A DNA stretch of 64,000 bases from Reichenbachiella versicolor (GCF_003171675.1 NZ_QFZQ01000012.1:62001-126000), one strand, 5' to 3'. Counted from the stretch's first letter, positions 1-9,367 are shown. A program made the numbers and translations. The notes: a model not told the origin generated them from the sequence alone.

Positions 1-699
1 ATCAGATTCTTTAGGTAAAAATCCAGCTATACCAAAAAGTAATGCTTCAATGTCCCTTTGAGAGGATCTATGTTTTACTAAGATTTTATGAGGAAGTATT
101 TTACTCAGTTTATGAAACGGTTCAGAATTAGTCTTAAAGCCAAAGTTCTTAGCCAAAAGCTGATATGCCGTTTCTTCCCAGGAACCTCTATTCTTTTCAA
201 GTTCATCAAGAATTAAGGTAGATTTTTTTTCAAGTCTAAAAATTCCCGTCTGCTCCATCATAGAAATAATTTCCAACTGACGAATATTTTCTAGTTGATC
301 TTGACAAGGAATAGGTTCAGGGCTTTTAATCAGTTGATTGCATTTATCTAATAGATCACTTTTAACCCTATTTTTTAGTTCAATGACTGGAATCTTCTCA
401 CCATTTTGTCTGCTGACATCTAAATCGTGCTCCCACACAATATGCATGATTACGTTATTATACGCTTCATCGTGATGATGTCGATGTCTTTTCCAATCAG
501 ATGATCTTAAATGAATTTCTACATGTCCATACCAAGTGATATCATCCACTAATAGTTTGGCATTTAAAAAATCGGGACCAGAGTTTCTATTATACTGACC
601 AAGGGAATATACCTCGACAGACTTGCCTTCTGAAGTACTTAGATTTAGTGGGTCGTATTTCTGAAATTGCCAGATGAAGTGTAGGAAAGATTCTCTCAA
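1..699 (-). CDS. DUF2851 family protein (3' part outside window)
   Basis: The reverse strand is open from 699 to the window edge and encodes the N-terminal 233 residues of a Bacteroidota-restricted DUF2851 protein; the C-terminus is missing because the window begins here. I chose the TTG at 699 because translation from it gives the usual family beginning (MRESFLHFIWQFQ); an in-frame TAA lies a few codons upstream and no ATG is available. Another family hallmark visible is GHVEIHLRSSDW near residue 60, followed by a His-rich HRHHHDEAY stretch that could be metal-binding or catalytic. Function is unknown. It follows the LOG-family gene by 27 nt on the same strand, so the two are probably co-transcribed. 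Confidence 0.85.
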   Translation of the reverse strand, partial: MRESFLHFIWQFQKYDPLNLSTSEGKSVEVYSLGQYNRNSGPDFLNAKLLVDDITWYGHVEIHLRSSDWKRHRHHHDEAYNNVIMHIVWEHDLDVSRQNGEKIPVIELKNRVKSDLLDKCNQLIKSPEPIPCQDQLENIRQLEIISMMEQTGIFRLEKKSTLILDELEKNRGSWEETAYQLLAKNFGFKTNSEPFHKLSKILPHKILVKHRSSQRDIEALLFGIAGFLPKESD

Positions 700-726
700 G
701 GGTACTGTTTTACTTTGGGCTAAAAG

Positions 727-1311
727 TTATGTTAATTCTACAATTGGTAACTGATGACTTCGGCTTTTATCAATATTAAGCATTTGTTCAAGAAGACCTT
801 CTACTTTCTGATCATCAACAAATAACTCAAGATGTTCTTTTCGCAGTAAACCTTTGCTATTCATGTTTTTAAACATTTCGAAAAGGCAATCATAGTAGCC
901 TTCGACATTCAAGAAACCAATAGGAGCATTTACCAGTCCGAGTTGTGCCCATGTCAGAATTTCTGATATTTCTTCGAGTGTTCCCATTCCTCCTGGTAAT
1001 GCTATAAACGCATCAGAATTTTGTGCCATTATGGTCTTACGCTCATGCATAGACTTAGTAATGATAAGTTCAGTAGCATGTTCGTTAGAAATTTCTATTT
1101 CATCTAAAAATTCAGGAATCACTCCCAAAACTTCTCCATTGTTGTCCAAACAACCTTTGGCAACTGCTCCCATTACTCCAGTTTTGGCCCCACCATATAC
1201 TAGTCGAATTTTACGCGAAGCCAAGGCATTCCCTAATTCAATACCCAATTTTTCAAAAATTGGGTCATTTCCCAATGAAGAGCCACAATAGACACAAATG
1301 CTTTTTATCAT
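727..1311 (-). CDS. LOG family protein (nucleoside 5'-monophosphate phosphoribohydrolase-like)
   Basis: A 194-residue Rossmann-fold protein of the LOG/TIGR00730 family. The signature PGGMGTLEE lies at residues 106-114 and the MHERK motif, which helps form the active site, at 88-92; YGG and the CGSS segment near the N-terminus bind the nucleotide. Family members hydrolyse the N-glycosidic bond of nucleoside monophosphates (cytokinin riboside 5'-monophosphate in plants, AMP and related compounds in bacteria); the physiological substrate here is unknown. An upstream in-frame ATG at 1326 would add five residues, but the family normally begins MIKSICVYCGS, so 1311 is preferred. It is the first gene of a probable two-gene operon with the DUF2851 gene. 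Confidence 0.9.
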   Translation of the reverse strand: MIKSICVYCGSSLGNDPIFEKLGIELGNALASRKIRLVYGGAKTGVMGAVAKGCLDNNGEVLGVIPEFLDEIEISNEHATELIITKSMHERKTIMAQNSDAFIALPGGMGTLEEISEILTWAQLGLVNAPIGFLNVEGYYDCLFEMFKNMNSKGLLRKEHLELFVDDQKVEGLLEQMLNIDKSRSHQLPIVELT

Positions 1312-1416
1312 AGTGTTGAAGTTCAAAATTATTCATGAGTTCTTCAACTATTGAGAGTGAATAAATGACTTAGCTAACTGAAATTTTTTAATTCTAATGA
1401 ATCGAACAACAGTGAA

Positions 1417-1447
1417 TTGGTGGAGTCCAATGATAAGAATAACTTTG
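1417..1447 (+). promoter_or_regulatory. Bacteroidota-type promoter of the ABC exporter gene
   Basis: TTG at 1417-1419 and TAACTTTG at 1440-1447 are separated by 20 nt, matching the -33/-7 consensus (TTG ... TAnnTTTG) used by the primary sigma factor of Bacteroidota. The -7 box ends 22 nt before the ATG at 1470, implying a short leader. Confidence 0.65.
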
Positions 1448-1469
1448 CGGTTGCAATTTTCAGATTATC

Positions 1470-3257
1470 ATGGCGAGAACGCAACTAAAGGAAGAGGAGA
1501 AAAGAAGACTTAACAAAGAAAATTTCACAAAGCTATATGGCATATTCAAATACCTATTGCCTTATAAGGGTCTCTTCATATCTGGCCTTGTTTGTTTAGT
1601 AATTGGAAGTTTTTTGTTGTTAGCTTTTCCTTATGTAGCTGGGAAACTTATTGATGTAGCTAGTGGTAAAAGTGATTGGTTCATAAAGGACATTAATTCT
1701 GTTGCTCTTGGTTTAGTAGTAATTCTATTTCTTCAGAGTATTATTTCTTTTTTAAGAGTTTATCTTTTTGCTCAAGTGAGTGAACGAGCTATGTCAGACG
1801 TAAGGTCTCAGCTCTATGAAAAATTGATACATCTTCCAACTGCTTTTTTTGACAAGTATCGAACAGGTGATTTAATGAGTCGTGTATCTTCCGATGTATC
1901 TCTATTACAGACTACCTTTTCAACAACTTTAGCTGAGGTAATACGACAGGTAGTAACATTAATTGTTGGAATAGCTGTGATTTTTGCCACCACTCCTTCC
2001 TTGAGTGTCTTCATGCTTGCAACATTCCCAATTCTGGTAATTTTCGCAATGGTATTCGGTAAGAGAATCAGGAAATTGTCTCGTGCCTCTCAGGATGAGT
2101 TAGCTAAGTCCTCAACTATCGTAGAGGAAACCCTTCAGTCTATTCTTGCAGTGAAGACTTTTACGAATGAAATTTTTGAAAAGGATAGATATAAATCAGC
2201 TCTGGATAAAACAGTTGATCTGGCAATCAAAGCTGCGACATTTAGAGCATTTTTCATTTCGTTTATCATTTTTGGAATGTTTGGTGGTATTGTAGCCATC
2301 ATGTGGTACGGAGCTTATCTATTACAGACAGGTGAAATGTCAGTAGGTGATTTAATATCATTTGTTCTTTATACTACTTTCATTGGTGGTTCGATTGCTG
2401 GATTGGGAGATTTATTTGGCCAACTTCAGCGAGCTATTGGTGCGTCTGAGAGAATTTTAGAAGTACATGACGAAGTAATAGAAAATAATTCAGGTGATAG
2501 ACCAATGACTTCTGACCTTTCTGCAAGTATTGCTTTTAAAGATTTGAACTTTGCATATCCAGGAAGAAAGGAAATTAGTGTACTCAAAAACTTGAATCTT
2601 GAAATAAAAGCGGGAGAAAAAGTAGCATTGATTGGTAAAAGCGGTGCTGGTAAATCTACTATTTCTCAACTTCTGATGAGATTGTATGATGGATACACTG
2701 GAGAGATTACTATAGATGGTCAAGAGGTTTCTAGTTATAATTTGAAATCTTATCGACAAAATATTGGTGTCGTACCTCAGGAAATTATTCTATTTGGAGG
2801 ATCGATTAGAGAAAATATCGTTTATGGTAAACCAGATGCTACAGAAGAAGAGGTTAGAGAGGCAGCTAAGCAATCTAACGCCCTTGAATTTATAGAGTCT
2901 TTCCCAGAAGGCTTTGATACGCTAGTCGGAGAAAGAGGGGTAAAACTATCCGGTGGTCAACGTCAGCGAATAGCGATTGCAAGAACAATATTGAAGAATC
3001 CGACGATCTTAATTTTAGACGAGGCTACTAGTTCTCTTGATGCTGAGTCTGAAAGCCTAGTTCAAGAAGCTCTGAATGAGTTGATGAAAAATAGAACCAC
3101 TTTGGTCATTGCTCACAGGTTAGCAACAATTAAGGAAGTAGATCGAATATTTGTATTGGAAAATGGACAAGTTGTGGAGTCTGGGTCACATCAAGAGCTT
3201 TTGGCATTAGATAATAGCAAGTACACTCATATGGTGAATCTACAGTTGGTAAGCTAG
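1470..3257 (+). CDS. ABC transporter, fused permease and ATPase (MsbA-like exporter)
   Basis: A 595-residue half-transporter of the type IV ABC exporter family. Residues about 25-320 carry six predicted membrane helices; the nucleotide-binding domain follows with Walker A (GKSGAGKST, about 388-396), signature LSGGQRQ (about 492), Walker B ILILDEATS (about 513) and the H-loop histidine in AHRL (about 548). It should work as a homodimer in the inner membrane, exporting a hydrophobic substrate; MsbA-like lipid A flipping is possible but cannot be told from sequence alone. There is no partner half-transporter next door. It is a single-gene unit with its own promoter, convergent with the next gene. 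Confidence 0.93.
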   Translation: MARTQLKEEEKRRLNKENFTKLYGIFKYLLPYKGLFISGLVCLVIGSFLLLAFPYVAGKLIDVASGKSDWFIKDINSVALGLVVILFLQSIISFLRVYLFAQVSERAMSDVRSQLYEKLIHLPTAFFDKYRTGDLMSRVSSDVSLLQTTFSTTLAEVIRQVVTLIVGIAVIFATTPSLSVFMLATFPILVIFAMVFGKRIRKLSRASQDELAKSSTIVEETLQSILAVKTFTNEIFEKDRYKSALDKTVDLAIKAATFRAFFISFIIFGMFGGIVAIMWYGAYLLQTGEMSVGDLISFVLYTTFIGGSIAGLGDLFGQLQRAIGASERILEVHDEVIENNSGDRPMTSDLSASIAFKDLNFAYPGRKEISVLKNLNLEIKAGEKVALIGKSGAGKSTISQLLMRLYDGYTGEITIDGQEVSSYNLKSYRQNIGVVPQEIILFGGSIRENIVYGKPDATEEEVREAAKQSNALEFIESFPEGFDTLVGERGVKLSGGQRQRIAIARTILKNPTILILDEATSSLDAESESLVQEALNELMKNRTTLVIAHRLATIKEVDRIFVLENGQVVESGSHQELLALDNSKYTHMVNLQLVS

Positions 3258-3316
3258 ATTTTTTATTCATCAACTTACTTATCTCATGGAACTGAGATCA
3301 GGCTCCCCATTAAGAT

Positions 3317-5398
3317 CTATCTAATTACAAATTTTATTCTCTCAGTCTGTTTAAGAAAACTAACTCTTGCAACATACATTCCTATTTGAAGATTTTGAAC
3401 ATCGATAGATGTTAAGAGATTTTCTGTTTGTAATGAGCTTAGCATGTTTCCAGACATATCAATTATTTCGATTTGAATTCCTTCTTTGTTCGATTCAATT
3501 GTAAGAATTCCATTGTCGATTGGGTTTGGAAAAAGCCTAACAGCTAGATCACTTTCCACAGATTTATTGATTTTTAAATAGTGAATACCTCCAGTAATAT
3601 TTCCAATGCCAATGTAAGTCTCGCCATCTTTTTTAAATGTTGACGGAAAAGATTTCATTCCAAAGTACGGTGAGTATTTTTCTTTCTTTTCACTAGTACT
3701 TTTTATTTCAAATACAGTTGAGTTCTCCAGGTTATTTTTAAAATCATAGTAAACAGAAAGTTTCCCTGTCTGTCTTGTTTCTATGAGGTCATCTTTGAAA
3801 TCACCATTCACATCACCTATTGCAATTGAGGCTCCAAAGTATTCTAGCTCTGTAGGTGTTTGTAGGATATTCAATTTATCTTGAATAAAACTCATAGATT
3901 CATTTGTACCAGTATTTCTAAAAAAGTTGATTTCTCCAAAACGATTGACATGAAGTACATCAAGCTTTCCATTTTGATCATAATCGTAGAGAATTGCTTG
4001 GTCCATGTCCTCCAAATCGATTTTAACATTTAAAGTGTTATTGATATCTAGTTTTCCCGATTCGTTGATTATAATAGATAATTCATTGTTAGCGCCATTC
4101 TTTGATGTAAACACCAGATCTATCAGTCCATCACTGTTTATGTCAATGAATTGAGGTCGAATATTTAGTCTATTTGATTTTGAAAAATCAAGGTAATCAT
4201 CGGTCACATATTCAAAATCAGTTCCTCTATTTCTATATAAAGTGAGTGAAGATTTAAAAGCTCCTTCTATCATCGACCCATAGTTTCCTAAGACTAAATC
4301 TATATTTCCATCATTATCTATGTCTACCCATGATGGATAAGAGTATTCTCCGACATCTATCATTTCATTTTGGAGGAAAGGATTAAGTTTTCCGTTTCTA
4401 TATACTATTGATGAATTCTTAAAGTCTATGCTTTCTTTACTTTCTGGTTCATTTATCGAGATTACGATGTCTTTTACACCATCAAAATCTGTGTCTAGAT
4501 TATATGCAGCAGGAAAGGATGTCAAATTCAAAAGAGATTTGAAGCTTGGAAAAGAGCTATCATAGCTATTGAATAAAGGAACCAGATTCGTTCCTTTATT
4601 TTCTAGGAAACTAAGGCTTTTACAGCCTTCCTGACTAATGACTAAGTCCATATCTCCGTCATCGTCATGGTCAAAAGCCATCATAGTTTTCCCTAGAACA
4701 TGCAATACTCTTGTACTATTATGACAAGTCGTGCCTTCGAACGCAAATTCCTCGCATTCACAAGCATCAATTTGACCGTATTGCTGACTGATTCTTTCTA
4801 AATCCATTCCACATCCAGTTGATTTGTTTTCATGGTATTGAATAAAGTCTCCTTTTGCAAAGTCAAAGAATAACATATCTAGGTCACCATCTCCATCCAT
4901 ATCTTCAATGACTGGTACATCAGTTGGGTTAAAAAAAACATTAATTGTTGTTTTAAAGCCTTGAGTTTTAATAGGGTCTAAAACTGACTCATAGGTAAGT
5001 TTGCCATTTTCAGTAATGGCTTCCAATAAGCGAACACCTGAATTTGTGTAAGTGAAAATGTCTTTGTGACCGTCACAATTATAATCTCTCATTACTACCC
5101 AGTGCTCGATATTTGGAAAATTAGCGGAGAGGAAGGGATTTAATACGTATTGGTCTTCGATATTCTCAAAAGTTATAATTGAGTAAGATGATCTATCAAA
5201 TACTACTAGGTCGAGGTCTCCATCTAAATCAAGGTCTGCAGTATTAAATTGCCCGCTGTTTATTCCTCCAGCCCAAGCATGAGAGAGAGATTTAGAGTTT
5301 TTTATCACACTAGGAAAAATAAACTCCCCCGTCAGTTGAGCTGACAAATGAAAGATTAAGCCTTGAACTATTGAAAGGGTAAAGAATAACTTTCTCAT
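3317..5398 (-). CDS. Secreted FG-GAP/VCBS repeat protein with T9SS type A sorting domain
   Basis: A 693-residue protein with an N-terminal signal peptide (about 20 residues ending LSAQ) and at least nine FG-GAP/VCBS-type repeats of the form DxDxDGxxDL, typical of a calcium-binding beta-propeller. A cysteine-rich insertion (CGMDLE...CECEEF...TTC) around residues 195-225 may form disulfides. The last 80 or so residues begin with LFPNP and end KFVIR, the type A C-terminal sorting signal recognised by the type IX secretion system, so the mature protein is expected to be secreted or surface-anchored. Its ligand is unknown. It is divergent from murF and convergent with the ABC exporter gene. Confidence 0.88.
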   Translation of the reverse strand: MRKLFFTLSIVQGLIFHLSAQLTGEFIFPSVIKNSKSLSHAWAGGINSGQFNTADLDLDGDLDLVVFDRSSYSIITFENIEDQYVLNPFLSANFPNIEHWVVMRDYNCDGHKDIFTYTNSGVRLLEAITENGKLTYESVLDPIKTQGFKTTINVFFNPTDVPVIEDMDGDGDLDMLFFDFAKGDFIQYHENKSTGCGMDLERISQQYGQIDACECEEFAFEGTTCHNSTRVLHVLGKTMMAFDHDDDGDMDLVISQEGCKSLSFLENKGTNLVPLFNSYDSSFPSFKSLLNLTSFPAAYNLDTDFDGVKDIVISINEPESKESIDFKNSSIVYRNGKLNPFLQNEMIDVGEYSYPSWVDIDNDGNIDLVLGNYGSMIEGAFKSSLTLYRNRGTDFEYVTDDYLDFSKSNRLNIRPQFIDINSDGLIDLVFTSKNGANNELSIIINESGKLDINNTLNVKIDLEDMDQAILYDYDQNGKLDVLHVNRFGEINFFRNTGTNESMSFIQDKLNILQTPTELEYFGASIAIGDVNGDFKDDLIETRQTGKLSVYYDFKNNLENSTVFEIKSTSEKKEKYSPYFGMKSFPSTFKKDGETYIGIGNITGGIHYLKINKSVESDLAVRLFPNPIDNGILTIESNKEGIQIEIIDMSGNMLSSLQTENLLTSIDVQNLQIGMYVARVSFLKQTERIKFVIR

Positions 5399-5463
5399 CT
5401 TTTTATCAACATCTTCATCTCGCCAATCTATACATTTCGATATCGAAAACTTGGGCTAATCCA

Positions 5464-5471
5464 TATATTTG
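5464..5471 (+). promoter_or_regulatory. Possible -7 box upstream of murF
   Basis: TATATTTG fits TAnnTTTG and lies 29 nt before the murF start. No TTG is found at the proper upstream spacing, so this is only a partial promoter match. Confidence 0.35.
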
Positions 5472-5500
5472 CGAATCTCTGACAATAAAAAGCTAGTATT

Positions 5501-6775
5501 TTGAAACTATCTATTGCTGAACTATATAATTCTTTCATGGAAAGTACAGGTGTATGCACAGATACCCGAAGTCTCCAACATGGACAGATTTTCTTTGCGT
5601 TGAAAGGTCCTAACTTTAATGGTAACGCATATGCTGAGAAAGCCGTGAGTGAAGGTGCTTTGCTAGCAGTGATAGATGAAGTTAATTTTGAAAGTAGTGA
5701 TCGTTTTGTTTTAGTAGATAATGTTCTTGAAACACTTCAATTATTAGCAAATTATCACCGAAAGCAGTTTAGTATCCCATTTTTTGGAATAACAGGATCT
5801 AATGGTAAAACAACAACCAAGGAGATTACTGCTCGAGTACTTTCTAAAAAATATAAGGTTCATTACACCCAAGGAAATCTCAATAACCATATAGGTGTTC
5901 CATTGACGTTGCTAAGTATACCAGAAGATACTGAGTTTGCGATTATTGAAATGGGAGCCAACCATGTTGGTGATATAGCTGAACTTTGTTCTATTGCTGA
6001 GCCAACTCATGGGTTGATTACCAATATTGGTGATGCGCATATTGGTGAGTTTGGAGGTAAAGAGAATTTAATTCGTGGTAAAAGCGAACTTTTTGATTTT
6101 TTGCGTCTCAATGATGGTATCCCTTTCATTAATACAGAAGATACTGTTCTCAATAATATGTCAAAGAGGTTTGCCAATAGTATCAGCTACCCAAATGCTA
6201 ATAGTACTTTTAAGAGTGCAGTTCCTTTTGTTCATTACCGTGATATAAATGGAAAGGAACATAGGACTGAAATGATTGGTGCTTACAATTTCTTAAATAT
6301 TGCAGCGGCAGCGACTATTGGAAATTATTTTGGTGTAGACTATCCATATGATGAGATAGATAAATACCTGCCTGACAATAATCGCTCTCAAGTAATTGAT
6401 TTAGGAAGCAATAAAATAGTTCTAGATGCATATAATGCGAATCCATCTTCGATGATTGCAGCACTTGAAAACCTTGAAACAATGTCAGGTGTTACCAAAA
6501 TAGCTCTCCTCGGAGAAATGAAAGAGCTTGGTGAATATACCGCTCTTGAACATCGCAAGATTGTAGAATTAGCCCATGAAAAAGGTATTGATGCATATTG
6601 GGTAGGTCGAAATTATGCTGATATAGTAGATGAAAATGGAAAAAGTTTTGAAAAGGTAGAAAAGTTGATTGCTCACTTTGAAGAAAACCCGTTAAAAGAA
6701 GCTACCGTACTGATTAAAGGTTCGCGAAGTACCAAAATGGAAAAACTCACTCAATCAAAACAAATATGGATTTAA
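5501..6775 (+). CDS. murF: UDP-N-acetylmuramoyl-tripeptide--D-alanyl-D-alanine ligase
   Basis: MurF adds D-Ala-D-Ala to the UDP-MurNAc-tripeptide, the last cytoplasmic peptide-forming step of peptidoglycan precursor synthesis. The 424-residue protein has the usual three domains: an N-terminal substrate domain with VCTDTRSL, the central ATPase with GITGSNGKTTTKE (about residue 95), and the C-terminal ligase domain with DAYNANPSSM. Translation from the TTG at 5501 gives the typical Bacteroidota MurF N-terminus (MKLSIAELYNSF), and no ATG is available nearby, so a TTG start is inferred. Its stop overlaps the start of the DUF2461 gene by 10 nt, suggesting translational coupling. Other mur genes are not in the window. 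Confidence 0.95.
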   Translation: MKLSIAELYNSFMESTGVCTDTRSLQHGQIFFALKGPNFNGNAYAEKAVSEGALLAVIDEVNFESSDRFVLVDNVLETLQLLANYHRKQFSIPFFGITGSNGKTTTKEITARVLSKKYKVHYTQGNLNNHIGVPLTLLSIPEDTEFAIIEMGANHVGDIAELCSIAEPTHGLITNIGDAHIGEFGGKENLIRGKSELFDFLRLNDGIPFINTEDTVLNNMSKRFANSISYPNANSTFKSAVPFVHYRDINGKEHRTEMIGAYNFLNIAAAATIGNYFGVDYPYDEIDKYLPDNNRSQVIDLGSNKIVLDAYNANPSSMIAALENLETMSGVTKIALLGEMKELGEYTALEHRKIVELAHEKGIDAYWVGRNYADIVDENGKSFEKVEKLIAHFEENPLKEATVLIKGSRSTKMEKLTQSKQIWI

Positions 6776-7422
6776 ACACTCCAATCCAGTTCCTAAAACA
6801 TCTAAAAGTTAACAACAATAAAGATTGGTTTGAAGAAAATCGGAAGACCTATGAAACTTCAAGGAAGATATTTCTAGAGCTTTCACAAAGTCTTATTGAC
6901 GGAATTTCAAAATTCGATCCAGAGCTTGAAGGAATAGAATCAAAAAAGTGTATTTATAGAATCAATAGGGATATCCGTTTTAGTAAAGACAAAACCCCAT
7001 ACAAGACCAATTTTGGTTCGCATTTTGGCCGTGATGCTAAGAAAACAGTTGGTACTGGGTATTATATACACATTTCACCAGGAGAAAACTTTATTGGTGG
7101 GGGGATATATATGCCACAGCCTGAAATGTTGGCAGCTATTCGCCAAGAGATAGATTACAATCCTGATCAGCTTATAAGGCTTATTGAATCTTCTGACTTC
7201 AAAAATAATTTTGGAGAAGTTCGAGGAGAAGCGTTGAAAACTGCACCAAAAGGATATCCAAAAGATCACCCAAATATAGAGTTGTTGAGGTTAAAGAGTT
7301 TTTATGTTTTGAAATCATTTACAGATGAAGAACTAGTAGACGATAGTTTTATAGATACAGCAGTTGCAATTTATCAAGAGGTCAAAAAGTTTAATGATTA
7401 TCTTCAGATGGCAATCGACTAA
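6766..7422 (+). CDS. DUF2461 domain-containing protein
   Basis: A 218-residue cytoplasmic protein of the DUF2461/TIGR02453 family, recognised by the opening FLKHLKVNNNKDWFEENR and by YRINRDIRFSKDKTPYKTNF with GGGIYMP further on. The family is widespread in bacteria and fungi and has no established biochemical function. The ATG lies inside the 3' end of murF (10-nt overlap in a different frame), so the two are read as one operon. No signal peptide or membrane segment is seen. Confidence 0.88.
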   Translation: MDLNTPIQFLKHLKVNNNKDWFEENRKTYETSRKIFLELSQSLIDGISKFDPELEGIESKKCIYRINRDIRFSKDKTPYKTNFGSHFGRDAKKTVGTGYYIHISPGENFIGGGIYMPQPEMLAAIRQEIDYNPDQLIRLIESSDFKNNFGEVRGEALKTAPKGYPKDHPNIELLRLKSFYVLKSFTDEELVDDSFIDTAVAIYQEVKKFNDYLQMAID

Positions 7423-7479
7423 CTTTCAGAGCCTTGACAGATAAAGTAAAAATTATTTCAAAATATTAGCTCAAAGGTG

Positions 7480-7509
7480 TTGCAATTGCATTTTCAATTT
7501 CTATTTTTG
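7480..7509 (+). promoter_or_regulatory. Promoter of tRNA-Val
   Basis: TTG at 7480-7482 and TATTTTTG at 7502-7509 are separated by 19 nt, a full match to the Bacteroidota promoter pattern. The -7 box ends 38 nt before the mature tRNA 5' end, leaving a short 5' leader for RNase P removal. Confidence 0.65.
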
Positions 7510-7547
7510 CAATCCCAAAACAAACAAACGCCTCGGCAGATGTTTAA

Positions 7548-7622
7548 GGGCTCTTAGCTCAGCTGGTTCAGAGCACCTGCCTTACAAGCAGGGGGTCACT
7601 GGTTCGAATCCAGTAGGGCCCA
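7548..7622 (+). tRNA. tRNA-Val (anticodon TAC)
   Basis: A 75-nt cloverleaf can be drawn by hand: the 7-bp acceptor stem GGGCTCT/AGGGCCC has one wobble pair, the D arm contains AGCTCAGCTGGTTCAGAGC, the anticodon stem CCTGC/GCAGG holds the loop CTTACAA with anticodon TAC, and the T arm contains GGTTCGAATCC. The discriminator is A. The 3' CCA is not encoded (the DNA reads ACA), so it must be added by nucleotidyltransferase. The gene has its own promoter and terminator, and there is no integrase or duplicated 3' end next to it. Confidence 0.96.
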
Positions 7623-7623
7623 C

Positions 7624-7656
7624 AAAAGACAGTCAGAAATGACTGTCTTTTTTTTT
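7624..7656 (+). terminator. Rho-independent terminator of tRNA-Val
   Basis: A 12-bp stem (AAAAGACAGTCA paired with TGACTGTCTTTT) with a GAAA loop is followed by a run of T, directly after the tRNA. This is a textbook intrinsic terminator. Confidence 0.88.
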
Positions 7657-7800
7657 GATTTAGTTTAGAATCGACATTTTAGATGCTCGATTCAACAGCC
7701 GAATAATTCAACCTAAAGAGCTATCGCACTGCGAAAAATTAATTCGGCTTTTCTAATTAGTAGCCTGTTCAGTTTTGAGAAAATATAATTCGAAGTTCTA

Positions 7801-8964
7801 ATGAAGCTTTGCGATCTGTTAACCTTAAGAAACTCCATAAAATTTTCACTAGTAGTTGTGCTTTCCATTCTTTCACATGAAAAGTTGTGTACAGCCGAAA
7901 GTTTGATTTATGATCCAATACTGGATGATAACTTGCTCTATGAACCCGATGAACAAGCTTGTCTTTTCAGAGAGCAAATCTTTGAAATAGAAGATGAGTT
8001 ATTGAATATGACCAAAACGTATCGATTCAACGGTACCGTTTTAATTGGGTATAAAAACAAGGTGGTTTTCGAAAAGACATATGGCTATGCTAACCCGATC
8101 AATAAATCCAAACTTACTTTAGACCACAGGTTTGAATTAGCATCAGTTAGTAAACAGTTTACAGCTGTTGCTGTCTTGAATTTGGTACAGCAGGGTCTCG
8201 TTCATCTTGACTCATCAGTTTCAAAATATATTTCCGGTTTTAGGTTTGAAAATATTACAGTCAGGCATCTGCTGAATCACCGTTCAGGCTTGTGGAATTA
8301 TATGTATTTGGTTGAGAAATATTGGTCGGATAGTATTCCTCCTACAAACAAGGATGTGATTGATTTAATTAATCAATATGAAAATAGATTGAACTTCTCA
8401 CCTGGAACAAGATTTAACTATAGTAATACAGGGTATGCGGTTTTAGCTAGTTTAGTTGAGTCCGTGTCTTGCCAGACTTTTGAAGGTTATTTCAAACATG
8501 AAGTATTATATCCACTTGGTCTTACGAATGTTCGAACCTTTAAAGATCTCAGAGATTCCTTAGACCTTTCTGGTTATCAACCTTATCGATATACTTATTT
8601 AGCGATTCCGCCGAGTCAATTCAATCGGGTATTAGGAGATAAGGGAGTTTATTCTACCGCTGATGATTTGTTTGAATGGCTCATAGCTATTCAAAATTAT
8701 TCGTTGTTGAATGAAGATATTAGTGTTAAGCTTTTGAATGCGGATAACGGAAAATATGCAATGGGCTTTAGAAATTCATACGTAAATGAATATCTCAAAG
8801 TTTATCATAATGGTCTTTGGGATGGGTTTAGAAATGGCGTAAGCTATTTTCCTGATTTGGGTCTTTCTATTATTGTTTTAAGTCATACACAGTGTAAAGG
8901 AAAAACCAGAATTCAGAATTTTATTCAAAATAGATTGGTTCAGTCATTTTTAGGAGAGAGTTGA
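7801..8964 (+). CDS. Serine hydrolase, beta-lactamase class C / penicillin-binding-protein fold
   Basis: A 387-residue exported hydrolase. A hydrophobic N-terminal segment of about 30 residues suggests a signal peptide. The serine-hydrolase motifs are in order: SVSK (about 114-117, nucleophile Ser and general-base Lys), YSN (about 206-208), and HNG (about 335), which replaces the KTG motif as in many class C-like esterases and D-aminopeptidases. It may act on peptidoglycan peptides or on a small ester or amide; true beta-lactamase activity cannot be claimed. It is a single gene on the plus strand between the tRNA and two minus-strand genes. Confidence 0.88.
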   Translation: MKLCDLLTLRNSIKFSLVVVLSILSHEKLCTAESLIYDPILDDNLLYEPDEQACLFREQIFEIEDELLNMTKTYRFNGTVLIGYKNKVVFEKTYGYANPINKSKLTLDHRFELASVSKQFTAVAVLNLVQQGLVHLDSSVSKYISGFRFENITVRHLLNHRSGLWNYMYLVEKYWSDSIPPTNKDVIDLINQYENRLNFSPGTRFNYSNTGYAVLASLVESVSCQTFEGYFKHEVLYPLGLTNVRTFKDLRDSLDLSGYQPYRYTYLAIPPSQFNRVLGDKGVYSTADDLFEWLIAIQNYSLLNEDISVKLLNADNGKYAMGFRNSYVNEYLKVYHNGLWDGFRNGVSYFPDLGLSIIVLSHTQCKGKTRIQNFIQNRLVQSFLGES

Positions 8965-8971
8965 CAATTGA

Positions 8972-9367
8972 CTACCCTTTCAAAAAAATCCTAACCTTCT
9001 TTCTGAGGCTGTCTTTTTCCCTTTTAATGACCAAGTTTTTGTGGACATGAGGATACATTTCCATTACAGCACCCATACCATAGCCTAACTTGACTGCAAT
9101 TTGATTGCAGTAGTCGATTTCAGCATTGAATATTTCGTCATCAGCTTTCATCAATTGAATTACACTGAATAGAAATTCAAATTTTTCGTCTTCAGATAAG
9201 GAATTCAAATCCCCTATTGAACCAGGGTGATCTATGATTTCTTGAATTTCTTTGTCATCCAAATGATTAGCTCGACCAACACGAAAAATAACGTTGAGTT
9301 CAGCCTCATCGATTTTATCATCACTCTTTGCGAGTTGTGCCAGTGCGGATAGTTGTTGTCGAACCAT
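8972..9367 (-). CDS. TerB-like (tellurite resistance TerB fold) protein
   Basis: A 131-residue all-helical protein resembling the TerB/DjlA-N fold: LSALAQLAKSDDKIDEAEL near the N-terminus and LMKADDEIFNAEIDYC in the second half, two acidic helix pairs that bind metal in TerB relatives. There is no signal peptide. In other bacteria such domains occur in stress and membrane-associated complexes, but this stand-alone form has no assigned role, and no other ter genes are nearby. It is convergent with the serine hydrolase gene, only 7 nt apart. Confidence 0.75.
   Translation of the reverse strand: MVRQQLSALAQLAKSDDKIDEAELNVIFRVGRANHLDDKEIQEIIDHPGSIGDLNSLSEDEKFEFLFSVIQLMKADDEIFNAEIDYCNQIAVKLGYGMGAVMEMYPHVHKNLVIKREKDSLRKKVRIFLKG

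Noticed and set aside
3281-3298. Terminator between the ABC exporter gene and the FG-GAP gene
   Set aside because: The ATCTCA/TGAGAT hairpin has only six mostly weak pairs and lacks a T-run on either strand.
7548-7622. tRNA-Val as an attachment site for a mobile element
   Set aside because: No integrase, no duplicated tRNA 3' end, and the following genes look like ordinary chromosomal ones.
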